Assembly: GCF_036038375.1 (NCBI RefSeq)
Contig: NZ_CP107935.1
Span: forward strand, 8,742,001-8,806,000
DNA from: Streptomyces sp. NBC_00414
Lineage (GTDB): Bacteria > Actinomycetota > Actinomycetes > Streptomycetales > Streptomycetaceae
DNA: 64,000 nt
Direction: 5' to 3'
Positions 9,101-24,100 of this stretch are shown piece by piece; positions within the stretch are counted from its first letter, which is position 1; the number at the start of each line of letters is the position of its first letter. The notes beneath the pieces are model-generated. The model did no database searches. It was not told the origin of the DNA and saw only the letters and a list, made by a program, of their open reading frames with translations. Made by a program: the position numbers and the translations under genes.

Positions 9101-12100
9101 CCCCGACGCGGCCCGCCGGCACCTCACGGGCTATGTGGCACCGTCGAGCGTGACGGAAGAACTCCTCGCCGGAGTCTGGGCCCAGGTCCTCGGCCTGGAC
9201 CGGGTCGGCGCGACCGAGGACTTCTTCGAACTGGGCGGCCAGTCACTCCTGGCCACCCAGGTGGTCTCCCGAGTCAGGGAAGTGTTCGGGGCGGAAATAC
9301 CCCTGGCCGCGCTCTTCGACCACCCGACCGTGCGTGCCCTCGCGGCACTGGTCGAGACCGCCGCGCCGCAGGCCTCGGCACCACCGATCGTGACGGTCGG
9401 CCGGGACCAGGAACTGCCGCTGTCGTTCGCCCAGCAACGGCTCTGGTTCCTCGACCAGATGGAACCCGGCTCCGCCGAGTACAACGTACCCACGCCCCTG
9501 CCGCTGCCCGGCGACCTGGACGTGGAGGCCCTGGGAAGGGCCCTGAGCGCGGTCGTGGCCCGCCACGAAGTCCTGCGGACCCGGCTCGTGGTGGACACCG
9601 ACGGCGTACCGCACCAGGTGATCGATCCGTCCGAGCCCTTCCCGCTGACCGTCGTCGACGTGTCCGACGGCATCGAGCCCATGGCCGCCGCCCGCGAACT
9701 GGTACTCGCCGACGCGGTCACCCCCTTCGACCTGGCGGCCGGATCACTGATCCGCGCCACACTGATCCGGGTCGCCACGGACGAACACGTACTGGCGCTC
9801 GCGATGCACCACGTCGTCTCCGACGAGTGGTCGAGGCTGATCCTGCGCCGCGAACTCACCGCCTGTTACGAGGCGTTCCGCGCGGGTGGGCCGGATCCGT
9901 TGCCGCCACTGCCGGTGCAGTACGCGGACTTCGCGGTCTGGCAGCGGGAATGGCTGGCCGGCGAAGTACTGGAGGCACAACTCACTTACTGGCGCGCACA
10001 GTTGGCGAACCTCCCGATTATGGAACTGCCGACTGACCGGGCTCGCCCGGCAGTGCGGTCCTCAGCGGGGGCGGTGGCGGGGTTCCGCATCGCGCGTGAG
10101 ACCGCGGAGGCACTGCGGGCGCTGTCGAGGGAATGCGGCGTGTCGATGTTCATGACGCTGCTGGCTGCCTTCGACGTGCTGGTGGGGCGGTATGCGGGTT
10201 CGGAGGATGTGGTGGTGGGCACGCCGGTGGCGAACCGGAACCGTGCCGAGACGGAGGATCTGATCGGGTTCTTCGTCAACACGCTGGTGTTGCGGACCGA
10301 TCTGTCGGGTGATCCGTCGTTCACGGAGTTGCTGGGGCGGGTGCGGGAGACGGCGTTGGGTGCGTACGCGCATCAGGACGTGCCGTTCGAGCAGCTGGTG
10401 GATGAGCTGGTCACAGAGCGGGACCGGTCGCGCAATCCACTGTTCCAAGTTCTCTTCAGCTACGTCGCCGGGGAGAGCGGTGACACGGGGTCCAGTGGCG
10501 ACACGGAGTCCAGCGGTGACACGGAGTCCAGTGGCGACACGGGGTCCAGTGGCGACACGGGGTCCAGTGGCCTTCCGGTGAAGTTCGACCTGGCGGTGAC
10601 GCTGGGCGACAGCAGCGATGGCGCTCTGACCGCGACGATCGAGTACAGCACCGCGCTGTTCGACGCGGTGACGATCGGGAGGCTCGCTGAGCATCTCGGG
10701 GTATTGCTGAGTGCGGTCGCGGAGGATACGGGGCGGCGTGTCGGTGAGCTGCCTGTGCTTGGTGCGGGTGAGCGGCGGCGGGTGGTCGAGGAGTGGAACG
10801 GGTCCGTCGAGCCGTTGCCGGGTGTGGGTGGGGTGCATGAGCTGATCGCAGGGCGGGCGGTGTCCGGTCCGGATGCGGTGGCTGTGGTGGCGGATGGTGT
10901 GGTGCTGACGTATGGCGGCCTGATGGCGCGGGCGAATCGGCTGGCGCATCGTCTTCGGAGGCTCGGAGTCGGCGCTGAGTCGGTGGTGGGGCTGTGCTTG
11001 CCGCGTGGCGTCGACATGGTCGTGGCGATGGTGGCGGTGTGGCAGGCGGGTGGCGCCTATCTGCCGCTGGATCCCGAATACCCGGTCGAGCGGCTGGAGT
11101 TCATGCTCGCTGACAGCGGGGCGAAGGTGCTGATCGGACACCGGTCGGTGGCCGAGGTGGCCGGAGGACTTCCGGTGGAGTCGGTGGTGTGGCTGGATGA
11201 CCCGGCTGTCACCGAGGGTCTGCCGTCCACGGCACCCGCAACCGCCGTACAACCGGATCAGCTGGCGTACGTCATCTACACGTCCGGCTCGACGGGCCAG
11301 CCGAAGGGTGTGCAGGTCGCGCACCGCAGCGTGACGGGCATGGTCACCGGACTGTCTCCGGTGCTGGCCGCTGAGCCGGGGGTGCGGGTGTTGCAGTTCG
11401 CGTCGTTCAGCTTCGACGCGGCGGTACTCGATGTGGCGGTCACGCTGGCCTCGGGCGCCACCCTGGTGGTGGCCAGCAGCAATGAGCGCACCGCCCCGGA
11501 GATGTTGACCGGGATGATAGGCGCGCAGGCGGTGGGCGCGGCGAGCGTAGTGCCCTCCCTGCTCGGAGTCCTGAACCCGGACGAGGTCCCGGGCATCGAG
11601 ACTCTGCTGCTGGGAGCGGAACGGCTCACCCAGCCGGTGGCCCAGGCCTGGGCACAGAACCGCACGCTGGTGAACACCTACGGCCCCACCGAGGCGACCG
11701 TCATGGTGACCACGGGCGCGGTCTCCCCGGACGTGACTGTGGCTCCGCCGATCGGTGCCCCGGTCGCGAACGCCCGCCTGTATGTCCTGGACGCCCGTCT
11801 CAACCCCGTCCCGGTCGGGGTGGCGGGGGAGGTGTTCATCGCGGGTCCGCAGGTGGCCCGCGGCTACCGCGCCCAGCCCGCCCTGTCTGCCGAGCGCTTC
11901 CTGCCCGATCCCTTCACGGCCGACGGCTCCCGGATGTACCGCTCGGGTGACCGGGCCCGTTGGCTCGCCGACGGGCAGTTGGACTTCGTCGGGCGGGCGG
12001 ATGACCAGGTCAAGGTCCGCGGCTTCCGTATCGAACCCGGCGAGATCGAAGCCGTTCTCGCCGCCCACCCGCAGGTCCGCACGGCGGTGGTGACGGCGTT

Positions 12101-15100
12101 CGGCGACACCGAGGACCGCAAACTTGTGGCCTACCTCGTCCCGGAGGACGCGGGGGAGGGCATCCCGGCGGTCAGCGACCTGCGGGACCACGTCCAGCGG
12201 AGTCTGCCGGCCTTCATGGTCCCGGCCGTGTTCATGGAACTGGCCGCGCTGCCTCTCACCCCCAACGGCAAACTGGATCGGGCAGCTCTGCCGCAACCCG
12301 ACGGGGAACGTCTGTCTTCGGCGGGGGAGTATGTGGCACCCCGTACAGAGGTCGAGCAGGTTCTGGCCGGGGTGTGGGCGCAGGTCCTGGGTGTGGAACA
12401 GGTCGGGGTCGAGGACAACTTCTTCGAACTCGGCGGCGATTCGATCAGCAGTATCCGGGTGGTGGCTCAGGCCCGGGAGCTCGGCATTCACGTGACCGTG
12501 GCGCAGTTGTTCGACCATCAGACGGTGGCTGGCCTGGCGCCGGTGGCTTCGAGTGAGAGCACGACGGATGCCGAACAGGGTCTGGTGGTCGGAGAGTTCC
12601 CGCTGACGCCTGTCCAGCGCTGGTTCCTGGAACGTGAGCAGCCGGAGCCTTGGCATTTCAACCAGTCGGTGGTGTTGCAGGCGACCGCTGAGGTGGACGC
12701 GGACGTGCTGCGGGTCGCCGCACAGGCCGTGGTGGAGCAGCATGACGCCTTGCGTTCCCGTTTTGTGCGGGAGGGCGGGGAGTGGGTCGGTCGTGTGGCG
12801 GCCGCGGAACCGGCAGACCTGGTGTCGGTCATCGATGCCGCTGATGTGGAGGCCGCGGAGGAACCGGCCTTCCTGGAGGCGCGCGCCTCGGAGGTGCAGG
12901 CGGGACTCGATCTGGCTGAGGGCCCCCTGCTGCGGGTGGCACTCTTCGATCTGGGCGAGCGAGGCCAGCTGCTTCTGGTGGTTGTCCATCACCTGGTCGT
13001 GGACACCGTTTCCTGGCCTGTGCTGCTGGAGGATCTGGCGTCGGCGTATGTGCAGGCAGAGCGTGGTGTCGTGCGGGTGGAGTTCCCGCCGAAGACGTCC
13101 TCGTACCTCGGTTGGGCGCGGCGGCTTGGCGAGCTGGCGGTGTCGCCGGAGGTTGCGGGCGAGGCGGCTCACTGGCGGGAGGTGGAGGCTGCGGCGGAGT
13201 TGTTGCCGCGTGAGTACGGGGGTGCGAACACGGTCGCGGCGGCCCGGCGGGTGTCGGTGGCTCTGGACGCGGGGCGGACGGAGCGTCTGCTGCGTGATGT
13301 GCCCAGTGCGTTCCGGACGCAGATCAATGATGTGTTGCTGAGTGCGCTGGGTGCGGTGTTCACGGAGTGGACCGGGTCGTCCTCGGTCGTGGTGGATGTG
13401 GAGGGCCACGGCCGCGAGGACGTGGGCGCCGACGTTGACGTCTCGCGGACGGTGGGTTGGTTCACGAGTGTGCATCCGGTTGCGCTGCGCGGCGTGGAAG
13501 ACAGTGATCTGGGTGCGCTGCTTCGGCGCACGAAGGAGAACCTGAGGGCAGTCCCGCGGAAGGGCCTGGGGTACGGGCTGCTCCGGCACCTCACGGACTG
13601 GACCCCGAGTACGGGCTCCGCCGCCGAGGTCTCTTTCAATTACCTCGGCCAGTCCACCCAATCGCCTGCAGATGGTGCTGGTCCACGAGCCGAACGCACG
13701 ACTGGAGAGCGGCGCGGCCTCTTCGTCCAACTGCCCGGAACATTGGGGGCGTTCCAGTCGCCGCAAGCCGAACGATCGTACCTGATCGAGGTGAACAGTC
13801 AGGTGGTGGGTGGTCGTTTGGAGATGGTGTGGACGTATGGGGGTGAGGTGTATGGGGAGGCGACGGTGCGGGGGTTGGCGGAGCGGTATGTGGATGTCCT
13901 CGCTGATTTGATCGAGTACTGCTGCCGTTCTGGGGTGGGTGGGTATACGCCGTCGGATTTCCCGTTGGCTGGGTTGGATCAGGTTGCGTTGGATGGTGTT
14001 GTCGCCCGTTGTGTGGGGGCGGTGATTGATGAGGTGTATCCGTTGACGGCGTTGCAGCAGGGGATGGTGTTTCACAGTCAGTTGTCTGCGGATGCGGGGA
14101 TGTACTGGGTGCAGAACGGTCTGCTGTTGGAGGGTGTGCTTGATCTTGGTGCTTTGAGGCGGGCGTGGGAGTTGGTGTTTGCGCGGCATGAGGTGTTGCG
14201 CAGTGCGGTGGTGTGGGAGGGGGTTCCGCAGCCGTTGGCGGTGGTGTCGCGGTCGGTGCCGGTGCCGTTGGAGGTGCTGGACTTCTCGCATCTGGAGGGG
14301 GATGTGTGCCGGCGGCGGGTGGATGATTTCCTGGCTGCGGACTGGGAGCGGGGTCCTGATTTTTCGGCTCCCACGCTGGTGCGTCTGGTGTTGATCCGGT
14401 TGGCGGAGGGCCGTCATCAGCTGGTGTGGAGTTATCACCATCTTCTGCTGGATGGGTGGAGTGTGCCGATTGTGCTGGGGGAGGTGCTGGAGGCGTATCA
14501 CGCGTTCCGTGCGGGTGGGCGGCCCCAACTCCAGGTGCGTGCGCCGTTCCGGGATTTTGCGGGGTGGGTGGCGGGTCAGGATCTGGTGGAGGCGCGTGGG
14601 TTTTGGGGTGAGCGGCTGGCGGGGTTTGTGGAGCCGACGGTGTTGGGTGTGGAGCGGGTGACGGGGGAGGTGGGGTCGGAGGATTTGCATGTGGGGTTGC
14701 CGTCGGTGGTGGCGGGTGGGGGTCTGGCGGGGTTTGCGCGGCGGCATCGGTTGACGTTGAACACGGTGGTGCAGGGTGCGTGGGCGTTGGTGCTCTCTGT
14801 GTATGCGGGTTCGGATGATGTGGTGTTCGGTGTGACGTCGTCGGGTCGTGGTGGCCAGATTGACGGGATGGACTCGATGGTGGGTCTGTTGCTGAATACG
14901 ACGCCGGTGCGGGTGCGGGTGGAGCGGGATCGGCCGGTGGTGGAGTGGTTGGCGGGGTTGCAGGATGAGCAGGTGCGGGCGCGTGGGTATGAGCACACGC
15001 CGTTGGTGACGATTGCTGAGGCCAGTGAACTCCCGCCGGGGCAGGCTCTGTTCAACACCCTCTTCGTCTTCGAGAACTACCCGGTCCAGGAACTGGAGGA

Positions 15101-18100
15101 GGGGCAGGCCGAATCGGCCGACAGCGGCCTCAACGCCGGGTTCAACCACATGCGTGAGCAGGCGAACTACCCCCTCTCCGTGGCCGTCAGCTCGGCCCAC
15201 GAACTCGTGCTGCGTCTGTCCTACGACCGATCCCGGTTCGACGCGGCGACGGTGGAGCGGTTGGCGGGGCATCTCGTCGCGGTGTTGGAGGCTGTTGCCA
15301 CGGATGTGGATGCGGATCCGCGTGTCGGTGACCTGGCCGTGGTGGGGGCTGACGAACGCGATCTGCTGCTGCGGCAGTGGGGTGGTGCGGTTGCGGCTCT
15401 GCCGGGTGTGGGCGGGGTGCATGAGCTGATCGCGGATCAGGCACACGTCCGCCCGGACGCGGTGGCTGTGGTCGCGAACGGTGAGGCGCTTACGTATGGC
15501 GGCCTGATGGCGCGGGCGAACCGGCTGGCGCATCACCTGCGGGCGCTCGGAGTCGGCGCCGAGTCGGTGGTGGGGCTGTGCCTGCCGCGTGGCGTCGACA
15601 TGGTCGTGGCGATGCTGGCGGTGTGGCAGGCGGGCGGCGCCTATCTGCCACTGGATCCCGAATACCCCGTCGAACGGTTGGAGTTCATGCTCGGCGACAG
15701 CGGGGCGAAGGTGCTGATCGGACACCGGTCGGTGGCCGAGGTTGCCGAGGTGGCCGGAGGACTTCCGGTGGAGTCGGTGATATGGCTGGATGACCCGTCC
15801 GTCACCGAAGGGCTGCCGTCCACGGCACCCGCAACCGCCGTACAACCGGATCAGCTGGCATACGTCATCTACACGTCCGGCTCGACGGGCCGGCCGAAGG
15901 GTGTGCAGGTCGCGCACCGCAGCGTGACGGGCATGGTGACCGGACTGTCTCCGGTGCTGGCCGCTGAGCCGGGTGTACGGGTGCTGCAGTTCGCCTCGTT
16001 CAGCTTCGACGCGGCGGTGCTCGATGTGGCGGTCACGCTGGCCTCGGGCGGCACGCTGGTGGTGGCGAGCAGTGCCGAGCGCACCGCCCCGGAAGCGCTG
16101 ACCTCGATGATCGGCGCGCAAGCGGTAGGAGCGGCCAGTGTCGTGCCCTCCCTGCTGGGCGTCCTGAACCCGGACAAGGTCCCCGGCATACAGACCCTGC
16201 TGCTGGGCGCGGAACGGCTCACCCAGCCGGTGGCTCAGGCTTGGGCAACGGGCCGCACGCTGGTGAACACCTACGGTCCCACCGAGGCGACCGTCATGGT
16301 CACCTCCGGCACAGTCTCCCCGGACGTACACGAAGCTCCGCCGATCGGTGCCCCGGTCGCGAACGCCCGCCTGTACGTCCTGGACGCCCGCCTCAACCCC
16401 GTCCCCGTCGGGGTGACCGGTGAAGTGTTCATCGCCGGTCCGCAGGTGACCCGCGGCTACCGCGCCCAGCCCGCCCTGACCGCCGAACGCTTCCTGCCCG
16501 ATCCCTTCACGGCGGACGGCACTCGGATGTACCGCTCGGGTGACCGGGCCCGCTGGCTCGCCGACGGCACCCTCGACTTCATCGGGCGAGCCGACGACCA
16601 GGTCAAGGTCCGCGGCTTCCGTATCGAACCGGGCGAGATCGAAGCGGTCCTGACCACCCACCCGCAGATCCGTACCGCCGTCGTCGCGGCCTTCGGCGAC
16701 ACCGAGGACCGCAAACTCGTTGCCTACCTGGTCCCCGCCGACCAGGCGGACGGCCTCCCCTCCACCCCCGACCTGCGCACCTTCGCCGGCTCGCGGCTCC
16801 CGGCCTTCATGATCCCGGCGACCTTCATCGAACTCGCCGCACTGCCGCTCACCCCCAACGGCAAACTCGACCACTCCGCGCTTCCCGACCCCGACCCCTC
16901 CGCCGCTCCGGAGCTGGAGGGCTTCGTGGCTCCGGCCGGTGAGACCGAGGAGCTGCTCGCGGGAATCTGGGCGCAGGTGCTCGGTGTGCGGCGGGTCGGC
17001 GTCACCGACGGATTCTTCGATCTGGGTGGCCACTCGTTGCTGGCCACGCAGGTGATGTCGCGGATCAGGGAAGTGTTCGGCGTCGAGCTGCCGCTCGCGA
17101 CCCTGTTCGACCGGCGGACCGTACGGGCGCTGGCCGCGGCGGTGGAAGGCGCGTCGCAAGGGGGCGTACCGCCGGTGACGGCGACGGACCGGAGTCGGCC
17201 GCTGCCTCTGTCGTTCGCTCAGCAGCGGCTCTGGTTCCTGAATCAGCTGGACCCCGGCTCGACGGAGTACAACGTCGCGCTGCCCGTCCGTCTGGACGGT
17301 GTGCTGGACGTCGCCGCACTCGGCGCCGCACTGGACGCCGTGGTGGCGCGGCACGAGGTGCTGCGGACTCGTCTGGTGGCCGGCGCGGACGGCGTGGCGT
17401 ACCAGGTGATCGACGCGTCGGCGCCGTATCCCCTGCCGGTGATCGACGTGTCCGGCAGCGACGATCCGCTGGGTGAGGCCGAGCGGCTGGTCACGCAGGA
17501 CATGGCGGAGTCGTTCGACCTTGAGGCCGGGCCGTTGTTGCGCGCCGCGCTGATCCGGCTGGGGCTCGGCGAGCACGTACTGGCGCTGGCCATGCACCAC
17601 ATCGTCTCCGACGAGTGGTCGGCGCGGATCCTCGGCCAGGAGGTGGCGACGCTCTACGAGGCGTTCCGCGCGGGTGAGCCGGATCCGTTGCCGCCGCTGC
17701 CGGTGCAGTACGCGGACTTCGCGGTCTGGCAGCGGGAATGGCTGACCGGAGAGGTGTTGGAGGGGCAGCTCGCTTACTGGCAGGACCAGTTGGCGGGTCC
17801 GACGGAGCTGGAGCTGCCGCTCGACCGGGCCAGGCCGCCGATCCGTTCGTCGGTCGGGGCGACGGCGCAGTTCACGGTTCCGGCAGAGACCGCTCAGGAG
17901 CTGCGGGCGCTGTCGCGTGAGCACGGCTCCACGATGTTCATGACGCTGCTGGCCGCCTTCGATGTTTTCCTGGGACGCTACTGCGACTCCGACGACATCG
18001 CGGTCGGTACGGCGGTCGCGAACCGGAACCGCGCCGAGACCGAGGCCCTGATCGGCTTCTTCGTCAACACGCTTGTGCTGCGCACCGACCTCTCCGGCGA

Positions 18101-21100
18101 CCCGACGTTCACCGAACTCCTCGGTCGTGTACGGGACATGGCGCTCGATGCGTACGCGCACCAGGACCTGCCCTTCGAGCAGCTCGTCGACGACCTGGTC
18201 ACCGACCGCGACCGCTCTCGCACAGCCCTGTTCCAGGTGTACTTCAACTACGTGCGGGACGGCGGGGAGGCGGGAGGCACCGCGCCGGACGCGCACGGCG
18301 CCGACGCAAGCCTTCGTGACGGCCCGGACGGTCGCACTCCAGACCGCCACGGTCCAGACCGCCACGGTCCAGACCGCCACGGTCCAGACCGTCGCGGTCC
18401 CGAGCGTCACAACCCGGACCGTCACGGTCCGGACGAGGCTCAAGACGCTCACCGCACCGAGGTGGCGATGTCGCGCGACCTCGCCCTCTCCGATCTCGCG
18501 CTGACCTTCAGGGACACCGGTGACGGAGCGCTGACCGGTGAATTCGAGTACAGCACAGCGCTGTTCGACGCGGCCACGGTGCGACGGATGGCCGATCACC
18601 TGGTCGTCGTCCTGCGGTCCGTGCTGGACCCCGCGCGCCGGATCGGCTCGCTGGACCTGCTCTCCGAAGCCGAGCACGACACGCTGCGCGCCCTCGGCAC
18701 GGGAGCGGAGACACATACGGAAGAGCGACCCGTTCACACGCTCTTCGAGGAGCAGGCGCACCGCACCCCCGACGCCGTCGCCGTCCTGCAAGACGGCAAC
18801 CACCTCACGTACGGCCGACTGAACATGGACGCCAACCAACTAGCGCGACACATAGGGGCGTTGGGTATCGGCCGCGAGGACGTCGTCGGCGTGTGCCTGG
18901 CGCGCGGACCGGAGGTCCTCGTCGCGCTGCTCGGCATCATGAAGGCCGGCGCGGCGTACCTGCCCCTCGACGCCGGCCAGCCCGTCCAGCGACTTGCCCG
19001 CATGATCGAGTCGTCCGGTGCCTCGCTGCTCATCACCCAGGCCACGTCCGCGGAGCGACTGGAGCCCGTTCCAGCCCCGAAGCTGCTCATCGACAGCGAC
19101 TGGCCGACGATCGCCACGTACGACATCGACAGCCCGAGGACCGGTGTCACCGCGCAGAACCTGGCGTACGTCATCTTCACCTCCGGCTCCACCGGTACCC
19201 CCAAGGGCGTGCTGGTCCAGCACAGTTCATGGAGCCGGGAACTTCAGGAGATGGGCCGCCGCTACGAACTGACCCCGACGGACGTCACACTCCAGCTGGG
19301 GCCCCTCACCTTCGACGCCGCACAGGAGCAGCTCTTCGCCACCCTGGTGCACGGCGGACGGCTGGTGCTGGGCGGAGCGGAGCAGTGGACCCCGGAACGC
19401 GTACTGCGCGAGATCCGTGAACAGGCCGTGACCTCGGTCGACATCACCCCCGCGCTGTGGGAGATGCTCATCCCCGGCCTTGCGGAACAAGGCACCCTGG
19501 GACCGGACTTCCGCCTGCTCATCATGGGCGGCGAGGCGATGCCCGCACGGACACTCGCCGAGTGGTTCACACACACCTCGGTACCCGTCTACAACGTGTA
19601 CGGACCGACCGAGGCGACCATCACCAGTGTCGCCGGCCTCCTGCGGCAGCCGGTGACATCGTCCGTACCGCCGATCGGACTGCCGATCGCGGAGACAAAG
19701 GTGTACGTGCTCGACGCCCGGTCCAAGCCGGTGCCGATCGGCGTCCCGGGGGAGCTCTTCATCGGTGGCGCGGGCGTCGCGCGCGGCTACGGCGGCCGTC
19801 CCGCACTGACCGCCGAGCGCTTCGTCGCCGACCCGTTCGCGGGAGACGGCTCCCGGATGTACCGCTCCGGCGACCGGGTCCGCTGGCCGGCGAGCGGGCA
19901 ACTGGAGTTCCTCGGCCGCGCCGACCAGCAGATCAAGGTACGTGGCGTCCGCATCGAGCCCGGCGAGATCGAGGCCGTTCTCGCTGCCCACGCCGGAATC
20001 AGGTCCGCAGTCGTGACGGCGTTCGGGGACGGCACGGACCGCCGCCTGGTGGCACACCTGGTCCCCGCCGACCCGGCCGAAGGCATCCCCGCGGTGGCCG
20101 AACTGCGCGACCTCCTACGGCAGAGCCTGCCCGACTTCATGGTCCCCGCCGCCTTCACCGAACTCACCGAACTGCCCCTCACCCGCAACGGAAAGCTCGA
20201 CCGCGCCGCGCTCCCGCAACCCGATCCGGCCGCCACCCCCTCCGACACACACGCATACGTGGCTCCCTCGGGCGCGACGGAAGAACTGCTCGCGGAGATC
20301 TGGGCGCATGTCCTCGGAGCGGACACGATCGGCGTTGCCGACGACTTCTTCGGGATCGGCGGCCACTCACTGCTCGCCACCCAGGTGGTCTCCCGCGTCC
20401 GCGAGGTGTTCGGGGTCGAGGTGCCGCTGTCGGCGCTGTTCGACCGGCCCACGGTGCGCGGCCTGGCCGCGGCGATCGACGCCTCGGGCAAGGGAGTCGA
20501 CGGCTTCGGAACGGGAGTCACCGCGCCGGCGATCACCCCGGTCGACAGGAACGGCCACAAAGAGCTGTCGCTGTCATTCGCCCAGCAAAGGCTCTGGTTC
20601 CTCGACCAGTTGGACCCGGGCGCCACGGGCTATGTCCTGCCGTCCCCTCTGCCCTGGTCCGGAGACCTGGACGTGGCGATCCTCGGTGCGGCACTGAGCG
20701 CGGTCGTCGCGCGCCACGAAGTCCTGCGGACCCGACTGGTGGCGGACACACACGGTGTACCGCATCAGATCATCGACCCGCCCACCCCCTTCCCGCTCCC
20801 TGTCGTCGACGTGACCGACGCCGTCGACCCGGTCGCGACCGCACAGGCCCTGATGACGGCTGACGCCGCAACCCCCTTCGACCTCACCGACGGACCCCTC
20901 GTCCGCGCCACCCTGATCCGGCTCGCGTCCGACGAACACGTACTGGCACTCGCGATGCACCACATCGTCACCGACGAATGGTCGGAGCGGATCTTCCAGC
21001 GTGAACTGGCCGCCTTGTACGAGGCGTTCCGCGCGGGTGAGCAGGATCCGCTGCCGCCGCTGCCGGTGCAGTACGCGGACTTCGCGGTCTGGCAACGGGA

Positions 21101-24100
21101 GTGGCTGACCGGAGATGTGCTGGACGGGCAACTCGCTTACTGGCGCGACACGTTGGCCGACTCTCCGGTACTGGAGCTGCCCACGGACCGGCCGCACCCG
21201 CCGAACCGGACCTCGGCGGGAGCCATGGCCGCGTTCACCGTCCCGGAGGGGACGGCCGAAGCACTGCGGGCCCTCTCGCGTTCACACGGCTCCACGATGT
21301 TCATGACGCTGCTGGCTGCCTTCGATGTGCTGGTGGGGCGGTATGCGGGGTCGGAGGATGTGGTGGTGGGCACGCCGGTGGCGAACCGGAATCGTGCCGA
21401 GACGGAGGGTCTGATCGGGTTCTTCGTCAATACGCTGGTGTTGCGGACCGATCTGACGGGTGATCCGTCGTTCACGGAGTTGCTGGGGCGGGTGCGGGAG
21501 ACGGCGTTGGGTGCGTACGCGCATCAGGACGTGCCGTTCGAGCAACTGGTCGATGAGCTGGTCACCGAGCGGGACCGGTCCCGCACGCCGTTGTTCCAGG
21601 CGTTCTTCAGCTACGACACAGGGGGAGCTCCGGAGGCGGACGGGCCGTCCGGGGAGCCTTTCGCGCACGTCTCCCGCACGGTCCAGTTCGACCTGGCGCT
21701 GCGTCTCGGCGACAGGAAGGGCGGGGGACTCTCGGGGCAGATCGAGTACAGCACCGCGCTGTTCGACGCCGCGACGGTGGACCGGCTGGTGGGGCATGTC
21801 GTCAACCTGCTGGGGAGCATTCCGGAGGATGCGGGGCGGCGTGTTGGCGAACTGCCGGTGCTTGGTGAGGGTGAGCGGCGGCGGGTGGTCGAGGAGTGGA
21901 ACGGGTCCGTTGCGGATCTGCCGGGTGTGGGCGGAGTGCATGAGCTGATCGCGGATCAGGCACACGTCGGCCCGGACGCGGTGGCTGTGGTGGCCGATGG
22001 TGAGGTGCTGACGTATGGCGGCCTGATGGCGCGGGCGAATCGGTTGGCACATCGTCTTCGGAGGCTCGGAGTCGGCGCTGAGTCGGTGGTGGGGCTGTGC
22101 CTGCCGCGTGGCGTCGACATGGTCGTGGCGATGGTCGCGGTGTGGCAGGCGGGCGCGGCCTATCTGCCACTGGATCCCGAATACCCCGTCGAGCGGCTGG
22201 AGTTCATGCTCGCCGACAGCGGTGCGAGGGTGCTGATCGGACACAGCTCGGTGGCCGAGGTGGTTGAAGGGCTGCTGGTGGAGTCGGTGGTGTGGCTGGA
22301 CGATCCGACTGTGACCGAGGGGTTGCCGTCCACGGTGCCCGAAGTCTCCGTACGGCCGGATCAGCTCGCGTATGTCATCTATACGTCCGGTTCGACGGGG
22401 CGGCCGAAGGGTGTGCAGGTTGCGCATCACGGTGTGACGGGCATGGTGGCCGCACTGTCTCCGGTGCTGGGCGCTGAGCAGGGTGTACGGGTGTTGCAGT
22501 TCGCGTCGTTCAGCTTCGATGCGGCAGTGCTGGATGTGGCGGTCACGCTGGCGTCGGGCGGCACGCTGGTGGTGGCCAGCAGCGCCGAGCGCACTGCCCC
22601 GGAGGCCTTGACCTCGATGGTCGGCGCGCAAGCGGTAGGAGCGGCCAGTGTCGTGCCCTCTCTGCTCGGAGTCCTCAACCCGGACGACGTGCCCGGCATT
22701 CAGACCCTGCTGCTGGGCGCGGAACGGCTGACCCAGCCGGTGGCCCAGGCCTGGGCGCAGAACCGCACGCTGGTGAATACCTACGGGCCTACCGAGGCGA
22801 CCGTCATGGTCACCACCGGTGTGGTGGCTCGGGACGTGACCACGGCTCCGCCGATCGGTGCCCCGGTGGCGAATGCGCACGTGTACGTCCTGGACGGCCG
22901 CCTCAACCCGGTCCCGGTCGGCGTGGTGGGTGAGGTGTTCATCGCGGGTCCGCAGGTGGCCCGCGGTTACCGTGCCCAGCCCGTCCTGTCTGCCGAGCGT
23001 TTCCTGCCGGACCCGTTCACCGCGGACGGCACCCGGATGTATCGCTCGGGTGACCGGGCCCGCTGGCTTGCCGACGGCACCCTCGATTTCATCGGGCGGG
23101 CGGATGACCAGGTCAAGGTCCGCGGCTTCCGTATCGAACCCGGCGAGATCGAAGCCGTCCTGACCACCCACCCGCAGGTCCGCACGGCCGTCGTCGTGGC
23201 CTTCGGCGACACCGAGGACCGTAGGCTCGTGGCGTACCTCGTCCCGGAGGACGCGACGCAGGGCATTCCGGCGGTCAATGATTTGCGGGACCACGTCCAG
23301 CGGAGTCTGCCGGCCTTCATGGTCCCGGCCGTGTTCGTCGAGCTGGCCACCCTGCCGCTGTCGCCGAACGGGAAGCTGGACAGGTCCGCGTTGCCCGAGC
23401 CGGACGGTGTGCGCCCGGAGCTGGCTGGCTTCGTGGCCCCTGCCACCGCTTCCGAGGAGCTTCTGGCGGGCATCTGGCAGTACCTGCTGGGCGTGGACCG
23501 GGTCGGATCCACGGACAACTTCTTCGAGCTGGGCGGACACTCGCTGCTCGCCACCCAGGTCATCTCCCGAGTCAGGGAGGTATTTGGCGTCGAGCTGGCC
23601 CTAGCGACCCTCTTCGATCGCCCGACGATCGCCGGGCTGGGGGCGGCGCTCGATGCCGTGGGCCCGGGTGGGGCGGAGCCGGAGTGGACGATCGTCAGCA
23701 GGGACGAACCCTTGCCGCTGTCGTTCGCGCAGCAGCGGCTGTGGTTCCTGGACCAGCTCGAACCCGGCTCGGTCGAGTACAACCTGCCGCTGTACGTGCC
23801 GTGGGACGGGGACCTGGACGTTGCCGCCCTGGATGCGGCCCTGGACGCGGTGGTGGCGCGGCACGAAGTGCTGCGGACCCGTCTCGTGGCCGGTCCCGAC
23901 GGCGCGCCCCACCAGGTGATCGACCCGGCGAGGGCGTTCCCGCTGCCGGTGGTGGACGTGTCCGACTGCTTCGACCCCGTGCGGGAGGCCGAGCGGCTGG
24001 CACTGGCGGACGCGACGGCACCCTTCGATCTGGCGGCAGGCCCACTGATCCGGGGCACGCTGATCCGGCTCGACGAGGATCAGCACCTGCTTGCCCTGCT

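Noticed and set aside
10476..10571. Regular repeats as a CRISPR array
   Set aside because: Units are 18 bp, contiguous without spacers, in frame, and inside an NRPS C domain.
12590..13990. Reading E domains as extra C domains
   Set aside because: They follow LGGDS carriers, have HHLVVDxVSW and RTVGWFTS, and are each followed by a full DCL C domain, which marks them as epimerases.
10062..18839. Open frame of 2925 codons on the minus strand opposite gene B
   Set aside because: Same reason: a shadow of the NRPS frame with no recognisable protein pattern or ribosome binding site.
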